A stretch of DNA of 64,000 nt from contig CM060965.1 of the NCBI GenBank assembly GCA_030765045.1, positions 151,309,374-151,373,373 on the forward strand, given 5' to 3'. Each line of letters starts with the position of its first letter. Position 1 is the first letter of the stretch. Positions 11,236 to 22,887 of the stretch are shown one piece after another. The notes under the pieces were generated by a model. It was not told where the DNA came from, made no database searches, and worked only from the letters and a program-made list of their open reading frames with translations. The stretch is from Tenodera sinensis (taxonomy: Eukaryota; Arthropoda; Insecta; Mantodea; Mantidae). A program made the translations under genes and the position numbers.

Positions 11236-14174
11236 ATGTCTAATACATTGTAAACCTGGAATAGATAGATCGACTTTTCAATTCAAAACAACATTACTCG
11301 TGACCACTATCATTGTCTTAGATGTGAACTGTATTATACTTTTAGGAGCTTTCAAATGTTTTTGAAGACACTAATGTTCCTTAGATTAAGCGGCCCTTTA
11401 TATACCCTTTCTCAGATTCGAGAAGATTCCAAGTTCCGGTTTCTTGAGGTATCTAGTAAAACATGATCCCATGACGTAAACAACGCGATCGATATGAGGT
11501 ATGCAGCACACGTAACGTACAGGTAACGGGGGTAGGTTCTTAGGTGACCAATTCTACTAGGAAACCTACCGTATTCTACACTTATTTGTGAAGTTTACGG
11601 TAGTCTACGGTAATTTTACAATTCTAACCAGACTACATCAGTAAGCACTTATAATGCTGTATTTTAATTTTATTTGACTATTTTATAGATAGAGGCGTGA
11701 ATTTATCATATACAATTTATTCCCTGGTCATTGTTTTGTTTCGTCCCATTTTCAACGAGTCAATCCTTTACTTAGTGTCACCAACTACATTCCTATAAAT
11801 CGGTGAAAAATGTCTTACATATTACAATCGATTAACAATCAAAAGTCAAAATGGTGGGCAATTTAAATCGGTTTGGTGATAACGGTGTTTTTAACAATTT
11901 TCTTTTAAAAAGTAACGTGCTTACCCAGAAGAAAGGTTATTTTACTCATGTTAGAAGTAAAATGGCATTCATTTGAGATTATCAACAGCTTTTCTGTTAT
12001 AACAAGGGAAAATCAAAATACATCATTTTCTGGATTTCGTTTTCCTCGGTTGGCAGAACTACACTAATCTTAATGAATAGATTTTAGGTTATTGTTTATA
12101 GAATTCAACATTTTCTGTTCAACTCTTTCCGATAACTTTATATTTTATTTATGAAATAGCCCAGACAAATATCATTCGATGGCCTGACCTTCCCAGATAA
12201 ATTCTCTCGCTCTTCCTGGATTTTATCGATTAGGTCAGACTCGTATGATATTACTTGTGATAATTTTAGCAGAATTCTGTACTTCGAAAACACTTCGAGC
12301 TGCAACTTATATGTACATTCTCCTAAACGTTTACGGTTTTAAGTGAACTGTTTGTTTCTTATACAGTGGAGTGAAATTTTATACAGGAAATACAATAAAC
12401 AACACATAATGAAGTGTCTGAAAGTGTACGATAATGAAAGCAAAGTATTCTTGTAAATATAATATAAATACTTCGCAAATGCGTAGTACAATCTAGTTGC
12501 GAAGGGATGGTCTTTAGGCACCACAGACTTGTTTTTCCATTTGTATTGTTCCCTTTAACTTCTCTGGTCATATCGGGGGCTTTGAAGCAACTCGTTGGCC
12601 GGATCGTACGAAATTCTGGGGTAGTTTCCTTCAACCACGAATTTCTCTAGAAGAAAAAATTACAAATTATATGAATCAATGGACAGAACATGTTAACAGA
12701 ATGACACTAAAAGCCCGAACAGGCATATGCTTACTCCTTAATTGGAGAAGATGAAGATGAAGAAGAAGAAACTATCTACTCTTATGTACTGAACGTCAAA
12801 TTAGACTGATTTGTTCCTAATGTGACCCACAGCGTTCACGATGGAGCTGCGGCATTCATTGACAATATCCACCAAAATGAAAGATTTAATCTCTCACTTT
12901 GTCCGATAGTGTGCTAAATAGGCATTTTAATTACTTATAATGTTTGAAAAAGGGTATAAAATTACTCCAAAATCTTCAAAAATTGGCACAATAATTACAA
13001 AAGGCAACACAAAATTAAAATTTACTTAATACATTAAAATTGGTTCACAGGAAGCTATGAATTAATTTTTTTATGGTACAAGCAGTAAAAATAGATAAAA
13101 GAATATTGATGAGGCGCTGTAGAAATTGAATGGGTCAATAGAACTAGGGCCCGTCTATAAAACTTATTTTTTACAGGAGAGGCAAAAATGTCACTCTTTC
13201 GTTTACTCAGTAAAACATTTTATAAAACGTGAAGTAGCATCAAGTTAATCTTTATAAACCACAAAGTTTAATATAAATCCAAATAATACAGCTAGAAATA
13301 GTCTTTAGAAGTTCTAAATTTGGTCCTTCTACCCAAGCTATTCAAGAAAATTTTAGGTTGCAAAAAAAGCACATGGCAGTTCAGCAGAATAGCACTATAA
13401 TGTTACATGATAACTGAATCTTGAAAATGTCATCCTGAAAAAGAGAACATGCCTAAAGGAAGACTAAGACGTTACGTAGGAGTAGGCTTAACCACTTTAT
13501 TTTCAACTGTCATTATCACTTTCAGTGTTTATGAAAAAAGTTAGCTTGTCATAATATTGTAGAATCTATCGACTGTGTACATATTTATATAAGTTAAGGA
13601 CATCGTTCAGTTTATTGGGGTTTATATGAAATATTGAAGTGTGCATTATTTGTGCTGAGAATGGAACTGCAAATATTCCGAATTTTAATAAATGAAACTA
13701 TGTCGGAGTCCACCAAGGGATGGAAATGTTTAATGTTACTTGAAACAAAGGAATGTTTACATATGCAACAATATATTCATTAGTAGAAGAATCGATTTTG
13801 AGGTCATGGGACTTTTATCTACTCAAAGTAAGATTTTAACTATGTCTGGAAAGCTTGGAGCTGACATTATGGGCGTCTCTTCTAGTTGAGTGAATCTTAC
13901 AAGGGACTATAGGTACTTTAATATAGTCCATTTTAAAGTTCCACACTTTAATTTTTTCAGAAAAATACTGTGTACGAACTATTTTTCTACACTTCTATTC
14001 AATTAATTTAAAATGCACCCTATATTTGTCCCATGCTCTTGTTTGAAGAATCCGTAAAGAAAACTAAGAAATTGTTTTTGAAGCCGGTCTTAGAACTTTA
14101 GGAAGTTTAGTCTTTAAAATTTAGAATTGTATAAAACCATAAAACCATTATGGTATTAATAGTAACACCATATT
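11236..14174. other. 2.9-kb AT-rich stretch without recognisable genes
   Basis: No ORF here exceeds about 90 codons and I recognise no transposon domain. A purine-rich GAAGATGAAGATGAAGAAG patch at about 12745-12770 could be a SINE tail but has no recognisable head. Confidence 0.45.
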
Positions 14175-14187
14175 TTGACCTTAAATT

Positions 14188-14408
14188 GGCGGCGCCGTGG
14201 CCGAGCGGTTAGCGCGCTCGCCTACCACCTAGGCGGCCCGGGTTCGATCCCAGGGACCCGCATGTGGTATTCGTGGTGGACGAAGCGGCGTCAGGGCGGG
14301 TTTTCTCCGGGTACTCATTCCACCGGTGCTCCATCTTCATTCCATGTATCATCAGTGTCACCGCCTGCGGTGCCGTAGTAGTAAAAGCGGGCGTTAAACA
14401 CTACAAAC
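14188..14408 (+). mobile_element. SINE family 1 copy with intact tRNA-like head
   Basis: A perfect 13-bp TSD, TTGACCTTAAATT, occupies 14175-14187 and 14409-14421. The head contains GCCGTGGCCGAGCGGTTAG (A box) and GGGTTCGATCCC (B box). The body shares CATTCCACCGGTGCTCC, TCAGTGTCACCGCCTGCGG and AGCGGGCGTTAAACACT with the 4.2-kb and 58.5-kb copies. This is the best-preserved member and defines the full length of about 221 bp. The promoter boxes fit RNA polymerase III transcription; activity is not shown. Confidence 0.95.
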
Positions 14409-14609
14409 TTGACCTTAAATTGTTAAATGGAACCTTAAATTTTTGCCTAACGGACAGTAATATTGCTGGCAAATGTAGGAAATTGTTGATTTGCTTCAAT
14501 AAATATCTGTTTTGAGCTCTCAGATTATAAAAAAATTCATAGTAAAAAATAAGTACGTACTTCATAACCTATAACAAGACATTCGTTATACTACTACTAT
14601 ATGGCTTTT

Positions 14610-15060
14610 ACAGCCCCTTTTGGGCCCCAGCCTCCCTCAATTTTTGCCTCCATTGATCCCTATCTTCTGCTTTTCGTCTCCACATTCGGACTCCCAAAAT
14701 CTGTAAGGCATCGCTTCTTACTGTGTCTTCTCAATGGTTTTTTGGTCTGCCTTTAGGTCGTATATTATAAAATTTTCCTTCTAACATTTTTTGGGGGATC
14801 CGTTTCTCTTCCATTCTTTGAACATGTCTCGCCCATCTTAATCTTATAATCTTAATTTCTTGTGCTATGTCAATATCTTTGTATATCTCATATAATTCTT
14901 TATTATATCTGTTTCGCCATACTCCATTAACTTTGGTTGGTCCATATACCCTTCGAAGTATCTTCCTTTCGAATATTAAGTTTCTCCTCCATGGCTTGAG
15001 TCAATGTCCAAGCCTCACAGTCATATATTGTTGTTGTTAGCTAATGCTGGATTTCTGACA
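14610..15060 (-). pseudogene. LINE C-terminal tail
   Basis: With one or more disruptions the minus strand reads RRVYGPTKVNGVWRNRYN, then RLRWARHVQRMEEKRIPQ, RPKGRPKN and ILGVRMWRRKAEDRDQW. This is the conserved C-terminal region of RTE-like insect LINEs. One in-frame stop follows RPKN. The tail ends close to the element's 3' simple repeat. Confidence 0.8.
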
Positions 15061-15069
15061 ATGAAGTCG

Positions 15070-16125
15070 TTAATCCTCTTGCTCTCCAATATTTTTCACT
15101 GATGATTCACAGCCATATATTAGCACTGGTTTAATTAATGTTTTATATAATCTTATTTTTGTTTTAGGGAATATTATTTTATTCCTAAATATTTTCTGTA
15201 ATGAAGCATATGCTTTATTTGTTTTCTCTTTATTCATCATAAGCCCTACTTCCTTTGCATTCTCCTCCAATTTTGTGTATATTTCTGAAACTGCATTGTT
15301 GGAACTCCCTACTATATTTATGTCATCTGCATATGCTAATGGCTGTACGGATCCATAATATATTGTGGATTTTACATCTACTGGTAGTTTCCTAATAATA
15401 TATTCCAGTGTTAAGTTAAACAAGGTGGGTGCCAGCCCATCCCCTTGTTTTAGTCCATTTTCTATATTGAAACTGTCTGTTATGTAGTTCCCAATTTTAA
15501 TTTGGGCTGCAGTATTATCCATTGTGGCTTTCACTAAATTTATTAACTTCTCTGGAATTTGGAACTCTTCCATAATATAATATATATTTCCCCTTTCTAT
15601 GCTGTCATATGCTTTCTGGAAGTTTATAAAAATTTGATGTATCTCTATGTTATATTCCCATGTCTTTTCTAGGATTTGTTTAATTGTGAATATTTGATCC
15701 AATGTTGATCTTCCAGGTCTAAATCCTGTCTGGTATTCCCCTATTATCTTTTCTGCATATGGTTTAAGTTTATTGTTAACAATGGTTGTAAATATCTTAT
15801 ATCCTGTGCATAGGAGAGATATTCCCCTATAATTCTGACATTCTTGTTTATCTCCTTTATTTTTATATATTGGAATGATTGTACTGGTTTTCCACTGCGT
15901 TGGTATTACTTCCTCATCCCATATCCGTTTTATTAATTTGTATAGTATTTCCTTTATTTTATTTCTACCATATTTATATAGCTCAGCTGGTATGTTGTCC
16001 ACACCTGGGGATCTATTATTTTTCATTGCTCGCAGTGCTATTTCTACATATATTATGTTAGGTGGTTCTACTTCTTCTGTATTTCGCTTTTCCTTCTTTT
16101 TTTGTGATTCTGATGCGTTCGGCAT
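15070..16125 (-). pseudogene. LINE reverse transcriptase domain
   Basis: A 351-codon stretch carries the polymerase core: NNRSPGVDNIPAEL near the start, then ECQNYRGISLL, EYQTGFRPGRSTLDQI, motif A FINFQKAYDS, LKQGDGLAPTLFN, and motif C YADDINIV. In motif A the position that is normally the catalytic Asp (F-V-D-F in relatives) reads Asn, which alone should abolish synthesis. YADD is intact. The stretch ends near IYGCESSVKN, where the frame breaks before the C-terminal tail. Plus-strand ORFs across the same bases are shadows. Confidence 0.9.
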
Positions 16126-16228
16126 CTTTCCTATTGTAGAGTTAAGCAGCTCCTGAAAGTATTCCTTCCATCTAATTCCTATTTCTGTCTCATTAGCTAT
16201 AAGTTTGCCATTTTTATCTTTACATATA

Positions 16229-16513
16229 TTAGTTTTGAGGTTTAAAGCCTTCTCTTAAGTATCCAGTTTCTCTATATGCCCTCCTTAAGTTATTATCTTT
16301 AAGATTTTCTTCTATTCTTTCGATGCTTGCCTCTATGGTCTTCCTCTTTTTATTACAGCACATCTTGTGCGACATTTTCCTCAGCTCTTCGTATTCCCGC
16401 CTTTTCATTCTTGTAGGCCTGTCCAGCCATTTTCTATAAGCTTCATTTTTTGCATTTACCATTTTTAAACATTCATCATCAAACCATTTCCTGCTATTAT
16501 CTCCAATTTGCAT
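16229..16513 (-). pseudogene. LINE linker between endonuclease and polymerase
   Basis: A 94-codon stretch in a different frame from both neighbours, with WFDDECLKMVNAKNEAYRKW and a Lys/Glu-rich helix. This is the charged segment normally found between the endonuclease and reverse transcriptase of this LINE type ('WFDEEC...A...N.AY..W'). The change of frame on both sides shows the polyprotein is broken. Confidence 0.8.
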
Positions 16514-16640
16514 TCCCAGCGTTTCTAGTGCTGTCTCTTCTATTGTTTCTTTTGTTCGATTCCATAGTTCTTCTATAGTTTCATTTTCCTCTACTTCTGT
16601 CCTTGCTAAATAGTGTGTTAGTTTCTCCTGATATTTTACT

Positions 16641-17468
16641 TTAGTTTCCTCTTCCTTGAGCTTTTCTGTGCTGATTTTGTTTATTCTGCATTCTGTTTTT
16701 TTTCTTATAGAAATTTTTACTATATTTAAATCTGGATCTGACTAAGTAATGATCCGATTCACTACTTGCCCCTCTATATGATCTTACATCCATTATTTTT
16801 CTCTTGTGTTGTTTGTCTATTAGTATATGGTCAATCTGGTTTCTTGTTTTGCCATCTGGTGAAATCCACGTTTCCTTGTGGATTCTCTTATGTGGATAGT
16901 ATGTTGATGCTACTATCATTTCCTTACTGGTGGCAAAATCTATTAATTTTTGTCCATTATTGTTTGATATTTCGTGCAGACTATGTTTACCTATTGTATC
17001 TTGGTAGTATCCTTCCTTACCAATTTGTGCATTTAAATCTCCTAGGATGATTTTAATGTCTGTATGAGGTATCTGCTCATACTCTTCTTCTAATCTTTGG
17101 TAAAAATCTTCGATTATTGCTTCCTCTTTCTCTTCTGTGGGTGCATGTACATTTATGAAGCGTATATTTTCTTTCCTCGTTTTAATTCTAAGAATACAAA
17201 TTCTTTCATTAATAGGTTTGAAACCTATTACATTAGCCTTCATATTTTTTGTTACCGCAAATGCTACCCCTAATTCCTTTCGTCCCTGCTTTTTTCCTCT
17301 GTAAAAAAAGGTGTGTGTCTTCCTATCCCAGATGTCTTTGCCCTGCCATCTGGTTTCTTGTAATGCAATAATTTCCACTCTGTATTGTGTTAATTGATCT
17401 AGTATTGTGTCCAGTGCTCCTGCTTTGAGAAGGGTCCTTATGTTCCATGTGCCAAAAAATATGTCCAT
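16641..17468 (-). pseudogene. LINE endonuclease domain (APE type)
   Basis: A 275-codon open stretch encodes the N-terminal apurinic-like endonuclease, which in this family nicks target DNA to prime reverse transcription. Visible motifs are GTWNIRTL near the start, LQETRW (about residue 36), INVHAPTEE (about 105), ILGDLNAQIG (about 140), NQIDHILID (about 212) and SDHYLV (about 238). These catalytic motifs look intact. It begins at MDIFFGTWNIR, immediately after the GC-rich leader. The reading frame is lost after about residue 275, before the polymerase. The name 'craniofacial development protein 2-like' often given to such ORFs reflects this endonuclease fold and is not a host function. Confidence 0.9.
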
Positions 17469-17744
17469 TTCCTTTGCTTTGGGTCGATTATCGTTGTTTC
17501 TACCAGTCCGAGGCTTATTTGAGGTTTCTTTAACAATAGATTTTTTTTACGGGGCTAGGTTGTTAGCCTAGCGCCCAACCCCCAACCTGGAGGACCAGGA
17601 CTCCTATTTATGTCCCCGGAGTCAGGGCGGCTCAGCTATACCCCCAAGCATTGGGTATCCATTTTAGTCGCCTTCTACGACACGAATGGATTACGGTGGG
17701 ACTATTCTTTAACCCCGGTCACCACACGGGGTATTCGGTTATAC

Positions 17745-18955
17745 ACAATAACCTATTACAATTAGCGGTGACTAACTTAAAAAAGGAAAACTTAGCTGTC
17801 TCGTTCCGGTTTGGTACACCAATTTATAACTGTAACGATACGTGTTTCCTGTCAATGACTCCACCTCCACCCACCAACAACCCTTTCCAGACCAACCATA
17901 TTTTTCCCAAAATTGTTAGTAAAGGGATGCAAAGATCACTCTTATTTTTCAGTTGAATATTGAAATCCTTGATGTTTTGAAACTTATTTTATGTAAATTG
18001 TTAATAATGTAAAACTCTGTATACATTTGCTTAGTGTAAATGCAACAAAATTACTAAATAAACACACAAGGGACAGGAAAATTATAAAATATGACGTAAA
18101 TTCGAAAACAAAGTTACCTAATAAATACGCATTTTCATAACTTGGGACTCAGAATAAGAACTTATTTGTACATTAGCATGCGTGTGATAAAACTTGCAAC
18201 TCTGAGATAGTTACGTCATTCTTAAAATAGGATACACACTCATGCAGACATCATGTGCAATATAATAAAGTTATGCGGTTTGCGTTTATAATTCTCTTCA
18301 TCACTGCCATATCTATGAGATAGTAAATGACGTGTCAGGCTTCGAGAACTGCTCCTGAACACGTACTGTATAGCCTTCGAAATAAAGATCTTTGTACATT
18401 AAACATCTCTACATCCTGCTTCCTCACAATTGGTCTTTAAAGTTTCCTGTGTAAGTAAATCCAGAATCAGACGTACAAGTAATTTATTTATGAACAATCC
18501 CAAGAATTGGAGTAACCCAAATTGAATTAAACATGTGCTTAAACTAAATAATTTGTTAATATGTTATTAGCTTGAGGTAAATTGTCGTTCGTTTCTCATT
18601 TTTTCGTTAATTATTATAAAAATATATCGCTGAGGTCCGAAGAAAAATCTCCATCGGTATTGCACATTCTATTCTAGTTAAGCTCACATAAAACCAGTAC
18701 TTTCAATAAGTTACTTTGTTAAAATGTCAAGTATAATTTTATGCTCTAGTTAACAAGGTTAACGAAATTCGATTGTTGTCTGCCACGCAACTTTGCCTAC
18801 CCAGTACGTATTCCCATAAAATGCTGTTTCCCCGATCCATTCACATTTATGATAAACGTTGGCCCCTAAATTGCATCAAATTCCGCAGCACAGATTTTCC
18901 AAATATCTAATTGTCTACAACTAATACATGTTGGGCCCATGCAGAGGGAGAAAGA
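17745..18955. other. no recognisable feature
   Basis: AT-rich unique DNA between the LINE TSD and an ATG microsatellite. Confidence 0.4.
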
Positions 18956-18965
18956 GGGAGAGAGG

Positions 18966-19012
18966 ATAATGATGGTGATGATGATTATGATGATGATGAT
19001 GATGATGATATA
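18966..19012. repeat. ATG/ATT trinucleotide microsatellite
   Basis: About 15 GAT/ATG units follow a purine run, AGAGGGAGAAAGAGGGAG-like, starting at 18941. Confidence 0.85.
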
Positions 19013-19248
19013 TGCATATGTGTGCACATTGTTTAGCAAACCAATTTTGCCTTTAAGTTTCAATTACAGCATTTTGCAAATCGTTACGATCACATTTATG
19101 TATTTGTTTGACACCAGCTGTAGCTGAAGCTGTAGCTCTGTTTGCGTTAGCTCAATATCTGTAGAGGTTTTCAGTCTTCTTTTCGTCTGTCTCTTCCTTT
19201 ACGTCTTTCCAACTGAAAGCTTTCCAGAACTTCAATTTTTCACTAGGC

Positions 19249-19313
19249 ATAAGAAGTAGAAGTACTGTATTCCACCCAAAAATTCGATGTCGAGATTTTA
19301 CAGGAAATATATG
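19249..19313 (-). mobile_element. MIME-like element, copy C (right-arm fragment)
   Basis: AGTACTGTATTCCACCCAAA, AATTCGATGTCGAGATTTTA and ATATATGTT correspond to the reversed right arm at 9.02-9.08 kb. Only this arm is present. Directly downstream (19350-19560) lies a GC-rich segment that I cannot classify. Confidence 0.7.
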
Positions 19314-19316
19314 TTG

Positions 19317-19989
19317 CCGTTGCCGTGCTTATGTGAAAAAGCAACATACTTTCATAACAACGCGCTAGAGGACTGTCTAGTTCAAGGGTCGTTATCCCTC
19401 TTGCCGTGGATCGGGTCTTTGAGCCAGGAAATATCAAGGACTTCCGCGCACCGCTGTGTCCTGTCTGGTGGCGGCTTTTAGCCTCCTGGGATTCCTTCAC
19501 CCTATCCCTTCCTCCTTAGGAGTAGTCGCTGCTGTATATCTGTGTAGATCGCAGAGCGCGAGGTTTCCCCGTTCATTCTATAACTTATGTCCTATATCCC
19601 ACAACTTACCTATATGTTTTCGCTTCCTTATTTTTCGATCGTATTTTCAACTCTTAATATACAAGCAACGCGCTTATGTCCATCTAGACAAAGTTAGATT
19701 CACTTACACTATAAAATTCAAGATACCTATTGGCTGCTTTATGATCATCAAAAACTTGTCGATTGATACCTTAAACCCCTTGCACCATTTTACCATTTTG
19801 GACATACTTTGAACATTTACACTTTAGGCACGACTGAAATTTTAGGATACTCACAGCACTAAAGCAACCTAATATTCATTGTTAGTCCCTTACACATTGC
19901 ACTTGTGCAATGGCCAATAAAAAGGTTGCATCTAATATTCAAGGAGTAAAGAAGTATAATGTAATAATTATTACGACTATTTCATACAC
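19317..19989. other. unclassified GC-rich segment, then AT-rich spacer
   Basis: The part at 19350-19560 is GC-richer than its surroundings (e.g. GAGCCAGGAAATATCAAGGA, TGTCCTGTCTGGTGGCGG) and looks repeat-like, but I find no second copy in the window. Confidence 0.35.
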
Positions 19990-20335
19990 AGAGATGTTAA
20001 ATTAAATCCCCTAGGGCAAAGGCTACCCTCATTACCCGGCCGCTGCTTCCTCCAGCCACAGTCAAGGCCACGGAGGAGTGCAGCTTGGAGGGGGCGGTGG
20101 TCAGCACGCCGACTCTCCCGACCGTAAGGTGACTACTTGACCTTTCTAGGGACGCTACCTTTCTATCAGGATAGGTCCTCAGTAGGCCCCTCAGAGACCT
20201 AACAATGCTGAGTGCACGCCGTACGGGGAGTGCACCCTCCCAACGGGGAAAAAACCCATGCCGATACCGGTGATGGAACCCGGGTCCACTGCGCCAGATG
20301 CAGGCGCGCTACCAACTGCTAATACAGGAATTATC
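19990..20335 (-). mobile_element. SINE family 4, near full-length copy
   Basis: On the minus strand it starts with a tRNA-like head (TAGCAGTTGGTAGCGCGCCT, then GGGTTCCATCACC). It continues with GTTGGGAGGGTGCACTCC, GGTCAAGTAGTCACC, GTCGGCGTGCTGACC and CAGCGGCCGGGTAATGAGGG. It is GC-rich in an AT-rich setting. The later part matches copies at 1.44 kb and, partly, 41.72 kb. I found no convincing TSD. Confidence 0.65.
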
Positions 20336-20547
20336 ATCTGGGAATTCTTTTGTTTTGCACAAATTATCACTAGTTTGTTCTTTTGTTTACTCAGTGTCTG
20401 CAACCGTATCCCATAGATCACTGAAAAACAGTTAATTACACGTCACAATCTATTAACAATCTAAATAGCACTACATTGCAATTTGGCAAATGTGTTTTAG
20501 CTATTATTCTTGTAATAATTAAAGTATGTTACCGGAAGAAAGTTCAT

Positions 20548-21261
20548 TTGTTAATGTGAAAAATCTGATGTGTTGCACTGACATGACTTTCTCTACTCTT
20601 GTACTAACCATTCTTACAAACTCTTATTCCTATATATCCTTCGTCTTAGTTGGGATAAACATTTGCACAAATTATCTTATTGTTTATTTCCTTGTAGGTG
20701 TAAGGGGAATGTGAGAATACAGTAGGTTTTGACTATAGTCAAATATTTTAAAGCTTTGAGATTCCATTCTCTTTGCACGGTTAAAATATTTAAAAAAATG
20801 AACAACGATGTATTTGATGAAAATCTGTTTTCCGAAACTGACACAAATAGCAAGGAATATCTCCAAATTAGTTCACTCTACAAAAATGTATTGCGACAGA
20901 AATTGTGTATTTTGGCGAGATCTACATTTTTTGTACAGTAAGATTTTCTCTATGTCCTACGGTTTACAAGTTATTCAAAAGTTATCCAGAGTAAACAGGA
21001 CTATATAGGCTATAACCAAAAAATTCAAACTACACATTTCATTTTTCATAGAAATATGTTAAACATATGTTAGTTTAATCAAAATCATTAGTCATTTTCA
21101 AGAGAATCAAAATTTTTGAAAACTTTTCCATGTAAAGGGTAGTTTAGGATGGAGCAATTTTCTTCAAAATATTCGTGTTGCATGCTTAAAAGGCATTAAA
21201 TTTAAGTACTAACTTATGGTTTCTAACCGACATTTCATTTTTGAGTTATGCTGTCCACAGG
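20548..21261 (+). mobile_element. MIME-like element, copy D
   Basis: The left arm begins near TGAAAAATCTGATGTGTTGC. It shows CTTACAAACTCTTATTCC, TATTTCCTTGTAGGTGTAAG, TTTTCCATGTAAAGGGTAGT, TTCGTGTTGCATGC and TTTCTAACCGACATTTCATT. It ends at GAGTTATGCTGTCCACAGG, where the internal seed has become the CG/CA tract that follows. The right arm is absent. Confidence 0.85.
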
Positions 21262-21324
<63 letters not shown>

Positions 21325-21345
21325 GCGCGCGTGCGCGCGCGCGCA
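21260..21345. repeat. alternating CG/CA microsatellite
   Basis: (GC)5 is followed by (AC)n with single ACGC interruptions and then a GCGCGCGTGCGCGCGCGCGC-like block. It is a pure alternating purine-pyrimidine tract of about 85 bp, placed at the seed position of MIME copy D. Confidence 0.95.
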
Positions 21346-21922
21346 TTAGCCAATTAGCCACATAAGAAATATTAAAATCAGCTTGTCCCATTGCTTGCAA
21401 TACTACATGCTATGTTTACATTTCTGAATTTACAATTCTTAATTTGTAAGTACTACAGGCTCCTATCATTAATATTATTAAGTTCTCACAATGAGTAATA
21501 ATTATTACCCTAAAAATGTACTTATTCTATTTGTTATTTACTGTGTATTCACAATGTGTTTAAGTCTATTGATGCTATGAATTTTGGAACAGTTTATAGT
21601 GTTTTGTAATGAGTTGATCTGGAGTCACTGGCCACTTTCCACTTTCCATTATTCACCAATATTTGTTTGCTGATGCTGAAGTTTCCTGCACCTGTCTAAC
21701 AGATGGTCAATAGTTTGATCTTCTTGCTGACAGGAAAATGTATCATCTACAATCCTGAATCTATAGAGATAGGATTTTAATAGGCTGTGTCATGTTACCA
21801 CTGCTGCAAGGTAAGCCGTCATAATAATCTTGAGTTATAATCTCTGGTGAACCGATGGGAAAAAGGTTCTACATGCTGCCCCTTTGGTCGTACTTGTCCA
21901 TTGCTCCTGCCATTTTGCTAGC

Positions 21923-22887
21923 CCCTCTTTTTTTAAGGGGTATTTAAGGGTTAATATTACCCTGGGTTTATCTCATCCAGGGCTTATTGACCCTATGGCT
22001 GTTTCAGGGGTGTACCCTCTTCAATCGCGGGTTAGTTTTTGAGGATATTTTTATTACATTTTTGAGATTATAATAGTAACAGTGTGAACAATTAATACAA
22101 TACAATAAAAGTAAAATAAAAACTAATACTAAACTTAAATTACTGGTGTTAGTTCTTATGCTATTACAATTGGTGAACTCATTGCGTTGAGTTTGTTCTT
22201 AGATTGTACATTTAGTTAACATTGTTGTCTGAAAAGTAGCTTAACCTATAAGCATGTTGAGAGTATTTAGGTGGTCCTGTATTCTTTGTTCTTCTTCTTC
22301 CTTGGCTTTTTTGTGTGTTTCTGTGAGTGTGGTGATGGGTGGTGCTTGGCTTGAGGTTTTCTTGTAGTTGTTGGCGTTCTGAATTAGTTGTTGTCTATGT
22401 GGTCTGGTGTCTGCGTTGGCTATGCACTTGATTGCTTGTTGTTTGATGTGGTCGTATAGCGGAGTTGTTCTGCAGTCTTCGTATAGGGTGGCTGTCCTGT
22501 GCCATGGAGGGAGTCTGTTGGCGATTCTCAAACACTTTCTTTCAAGCTTTTGAAGGCGGTTTATGGTGGTTGGTGTCGCTAGTGGATAGGTGGCGATGGC
22601 GGCGTATGTGAACTATGGTCTGACGATGGTTTTGTAGAGCTGGTTGAGGATAGGTGTCGATAATCCCATGTTTCCAATTTTTGATAAGTAGTGTAGGGTG
22701 GAGATAGCATTTTTGGCCTGTGTTATTTTCTGGTTGAAGTGGGTTTTCATCTGGAGCTTGCTATGGAGCGTGATGCCTAGGTACTTAACTGTGGTTTTGG
22801 TGATGATTAGCCCCTTCTTCTAATAGAAGTTTTGGGTTTTTTGGTGTACATCGCTTTTCTTTATTTATTCTTCTGCTACTTAGCTAG
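21923..22887 (-). mobile_element. Jockey-like LINE, 5'-truncated, inserted in the R1 remnant
   Basis: A 9-bp TSD, TTTGCTAGC, flanks it at 21914-21922 and 22888-22896. A short A-run forms the minus-strand 3' end. It contains only the end of the Jockey polymerase region (TTVKYLGITLHSKL, LNQLYKTIVRP, TYAAIATYPLA), the C-terminal domain and about 300 bp of 3' UTR. The 5' truncation is typical of target-primed insertion. Confidence 0.85.
22241..22840 (-). pseudogene. Jockey-like polymerase C-terminus
   Basis: The final 96 codons are open (RIANRLPPWHRTATLYEDCR to HLNTLNMLIG). The preceding TVKYLG...RP segment contains at least one in-frame stop after IVRP. Jockey ORF2 normally ends with this Arg/Lys-rich region after the polymerase; the catalytic core is missing. 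No function is expected. Confidence 0.8.

Larger units (their letters stand above)
14592..17732 (-). mobile_element. full-length, inactivated RTE-like LINE
   Basis: A single LINE of about 3.14 kb lies on the minus strand. It is bounded by ATTCGTTATAC (14581-14591) and ATTCGGTTATAC (17733-17744), an 11-12 bp TSD with one indel. From the 5' end it contains a GC-rich leader beginning CCCCGTGTGGTGACCGGGG, an endonuclease, a linker, a reverse transcriptase and the C-terminal tail. It ends in a short TAG-type simple tail. The body is AT-rich, while the leader is distinctly GC-rich. The protein is broken by at least two frame changes. Clade assignment (RTE-like) rests on my recognition of the endonuclease and tail. 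Confidence 0.9.

Noticed and set aside
15875..16156. Plus-strand hydrophobic ORFs across the RTE-like LINE.
   Set aside because: They are antisense shadows of the reverse transcriptase frame.
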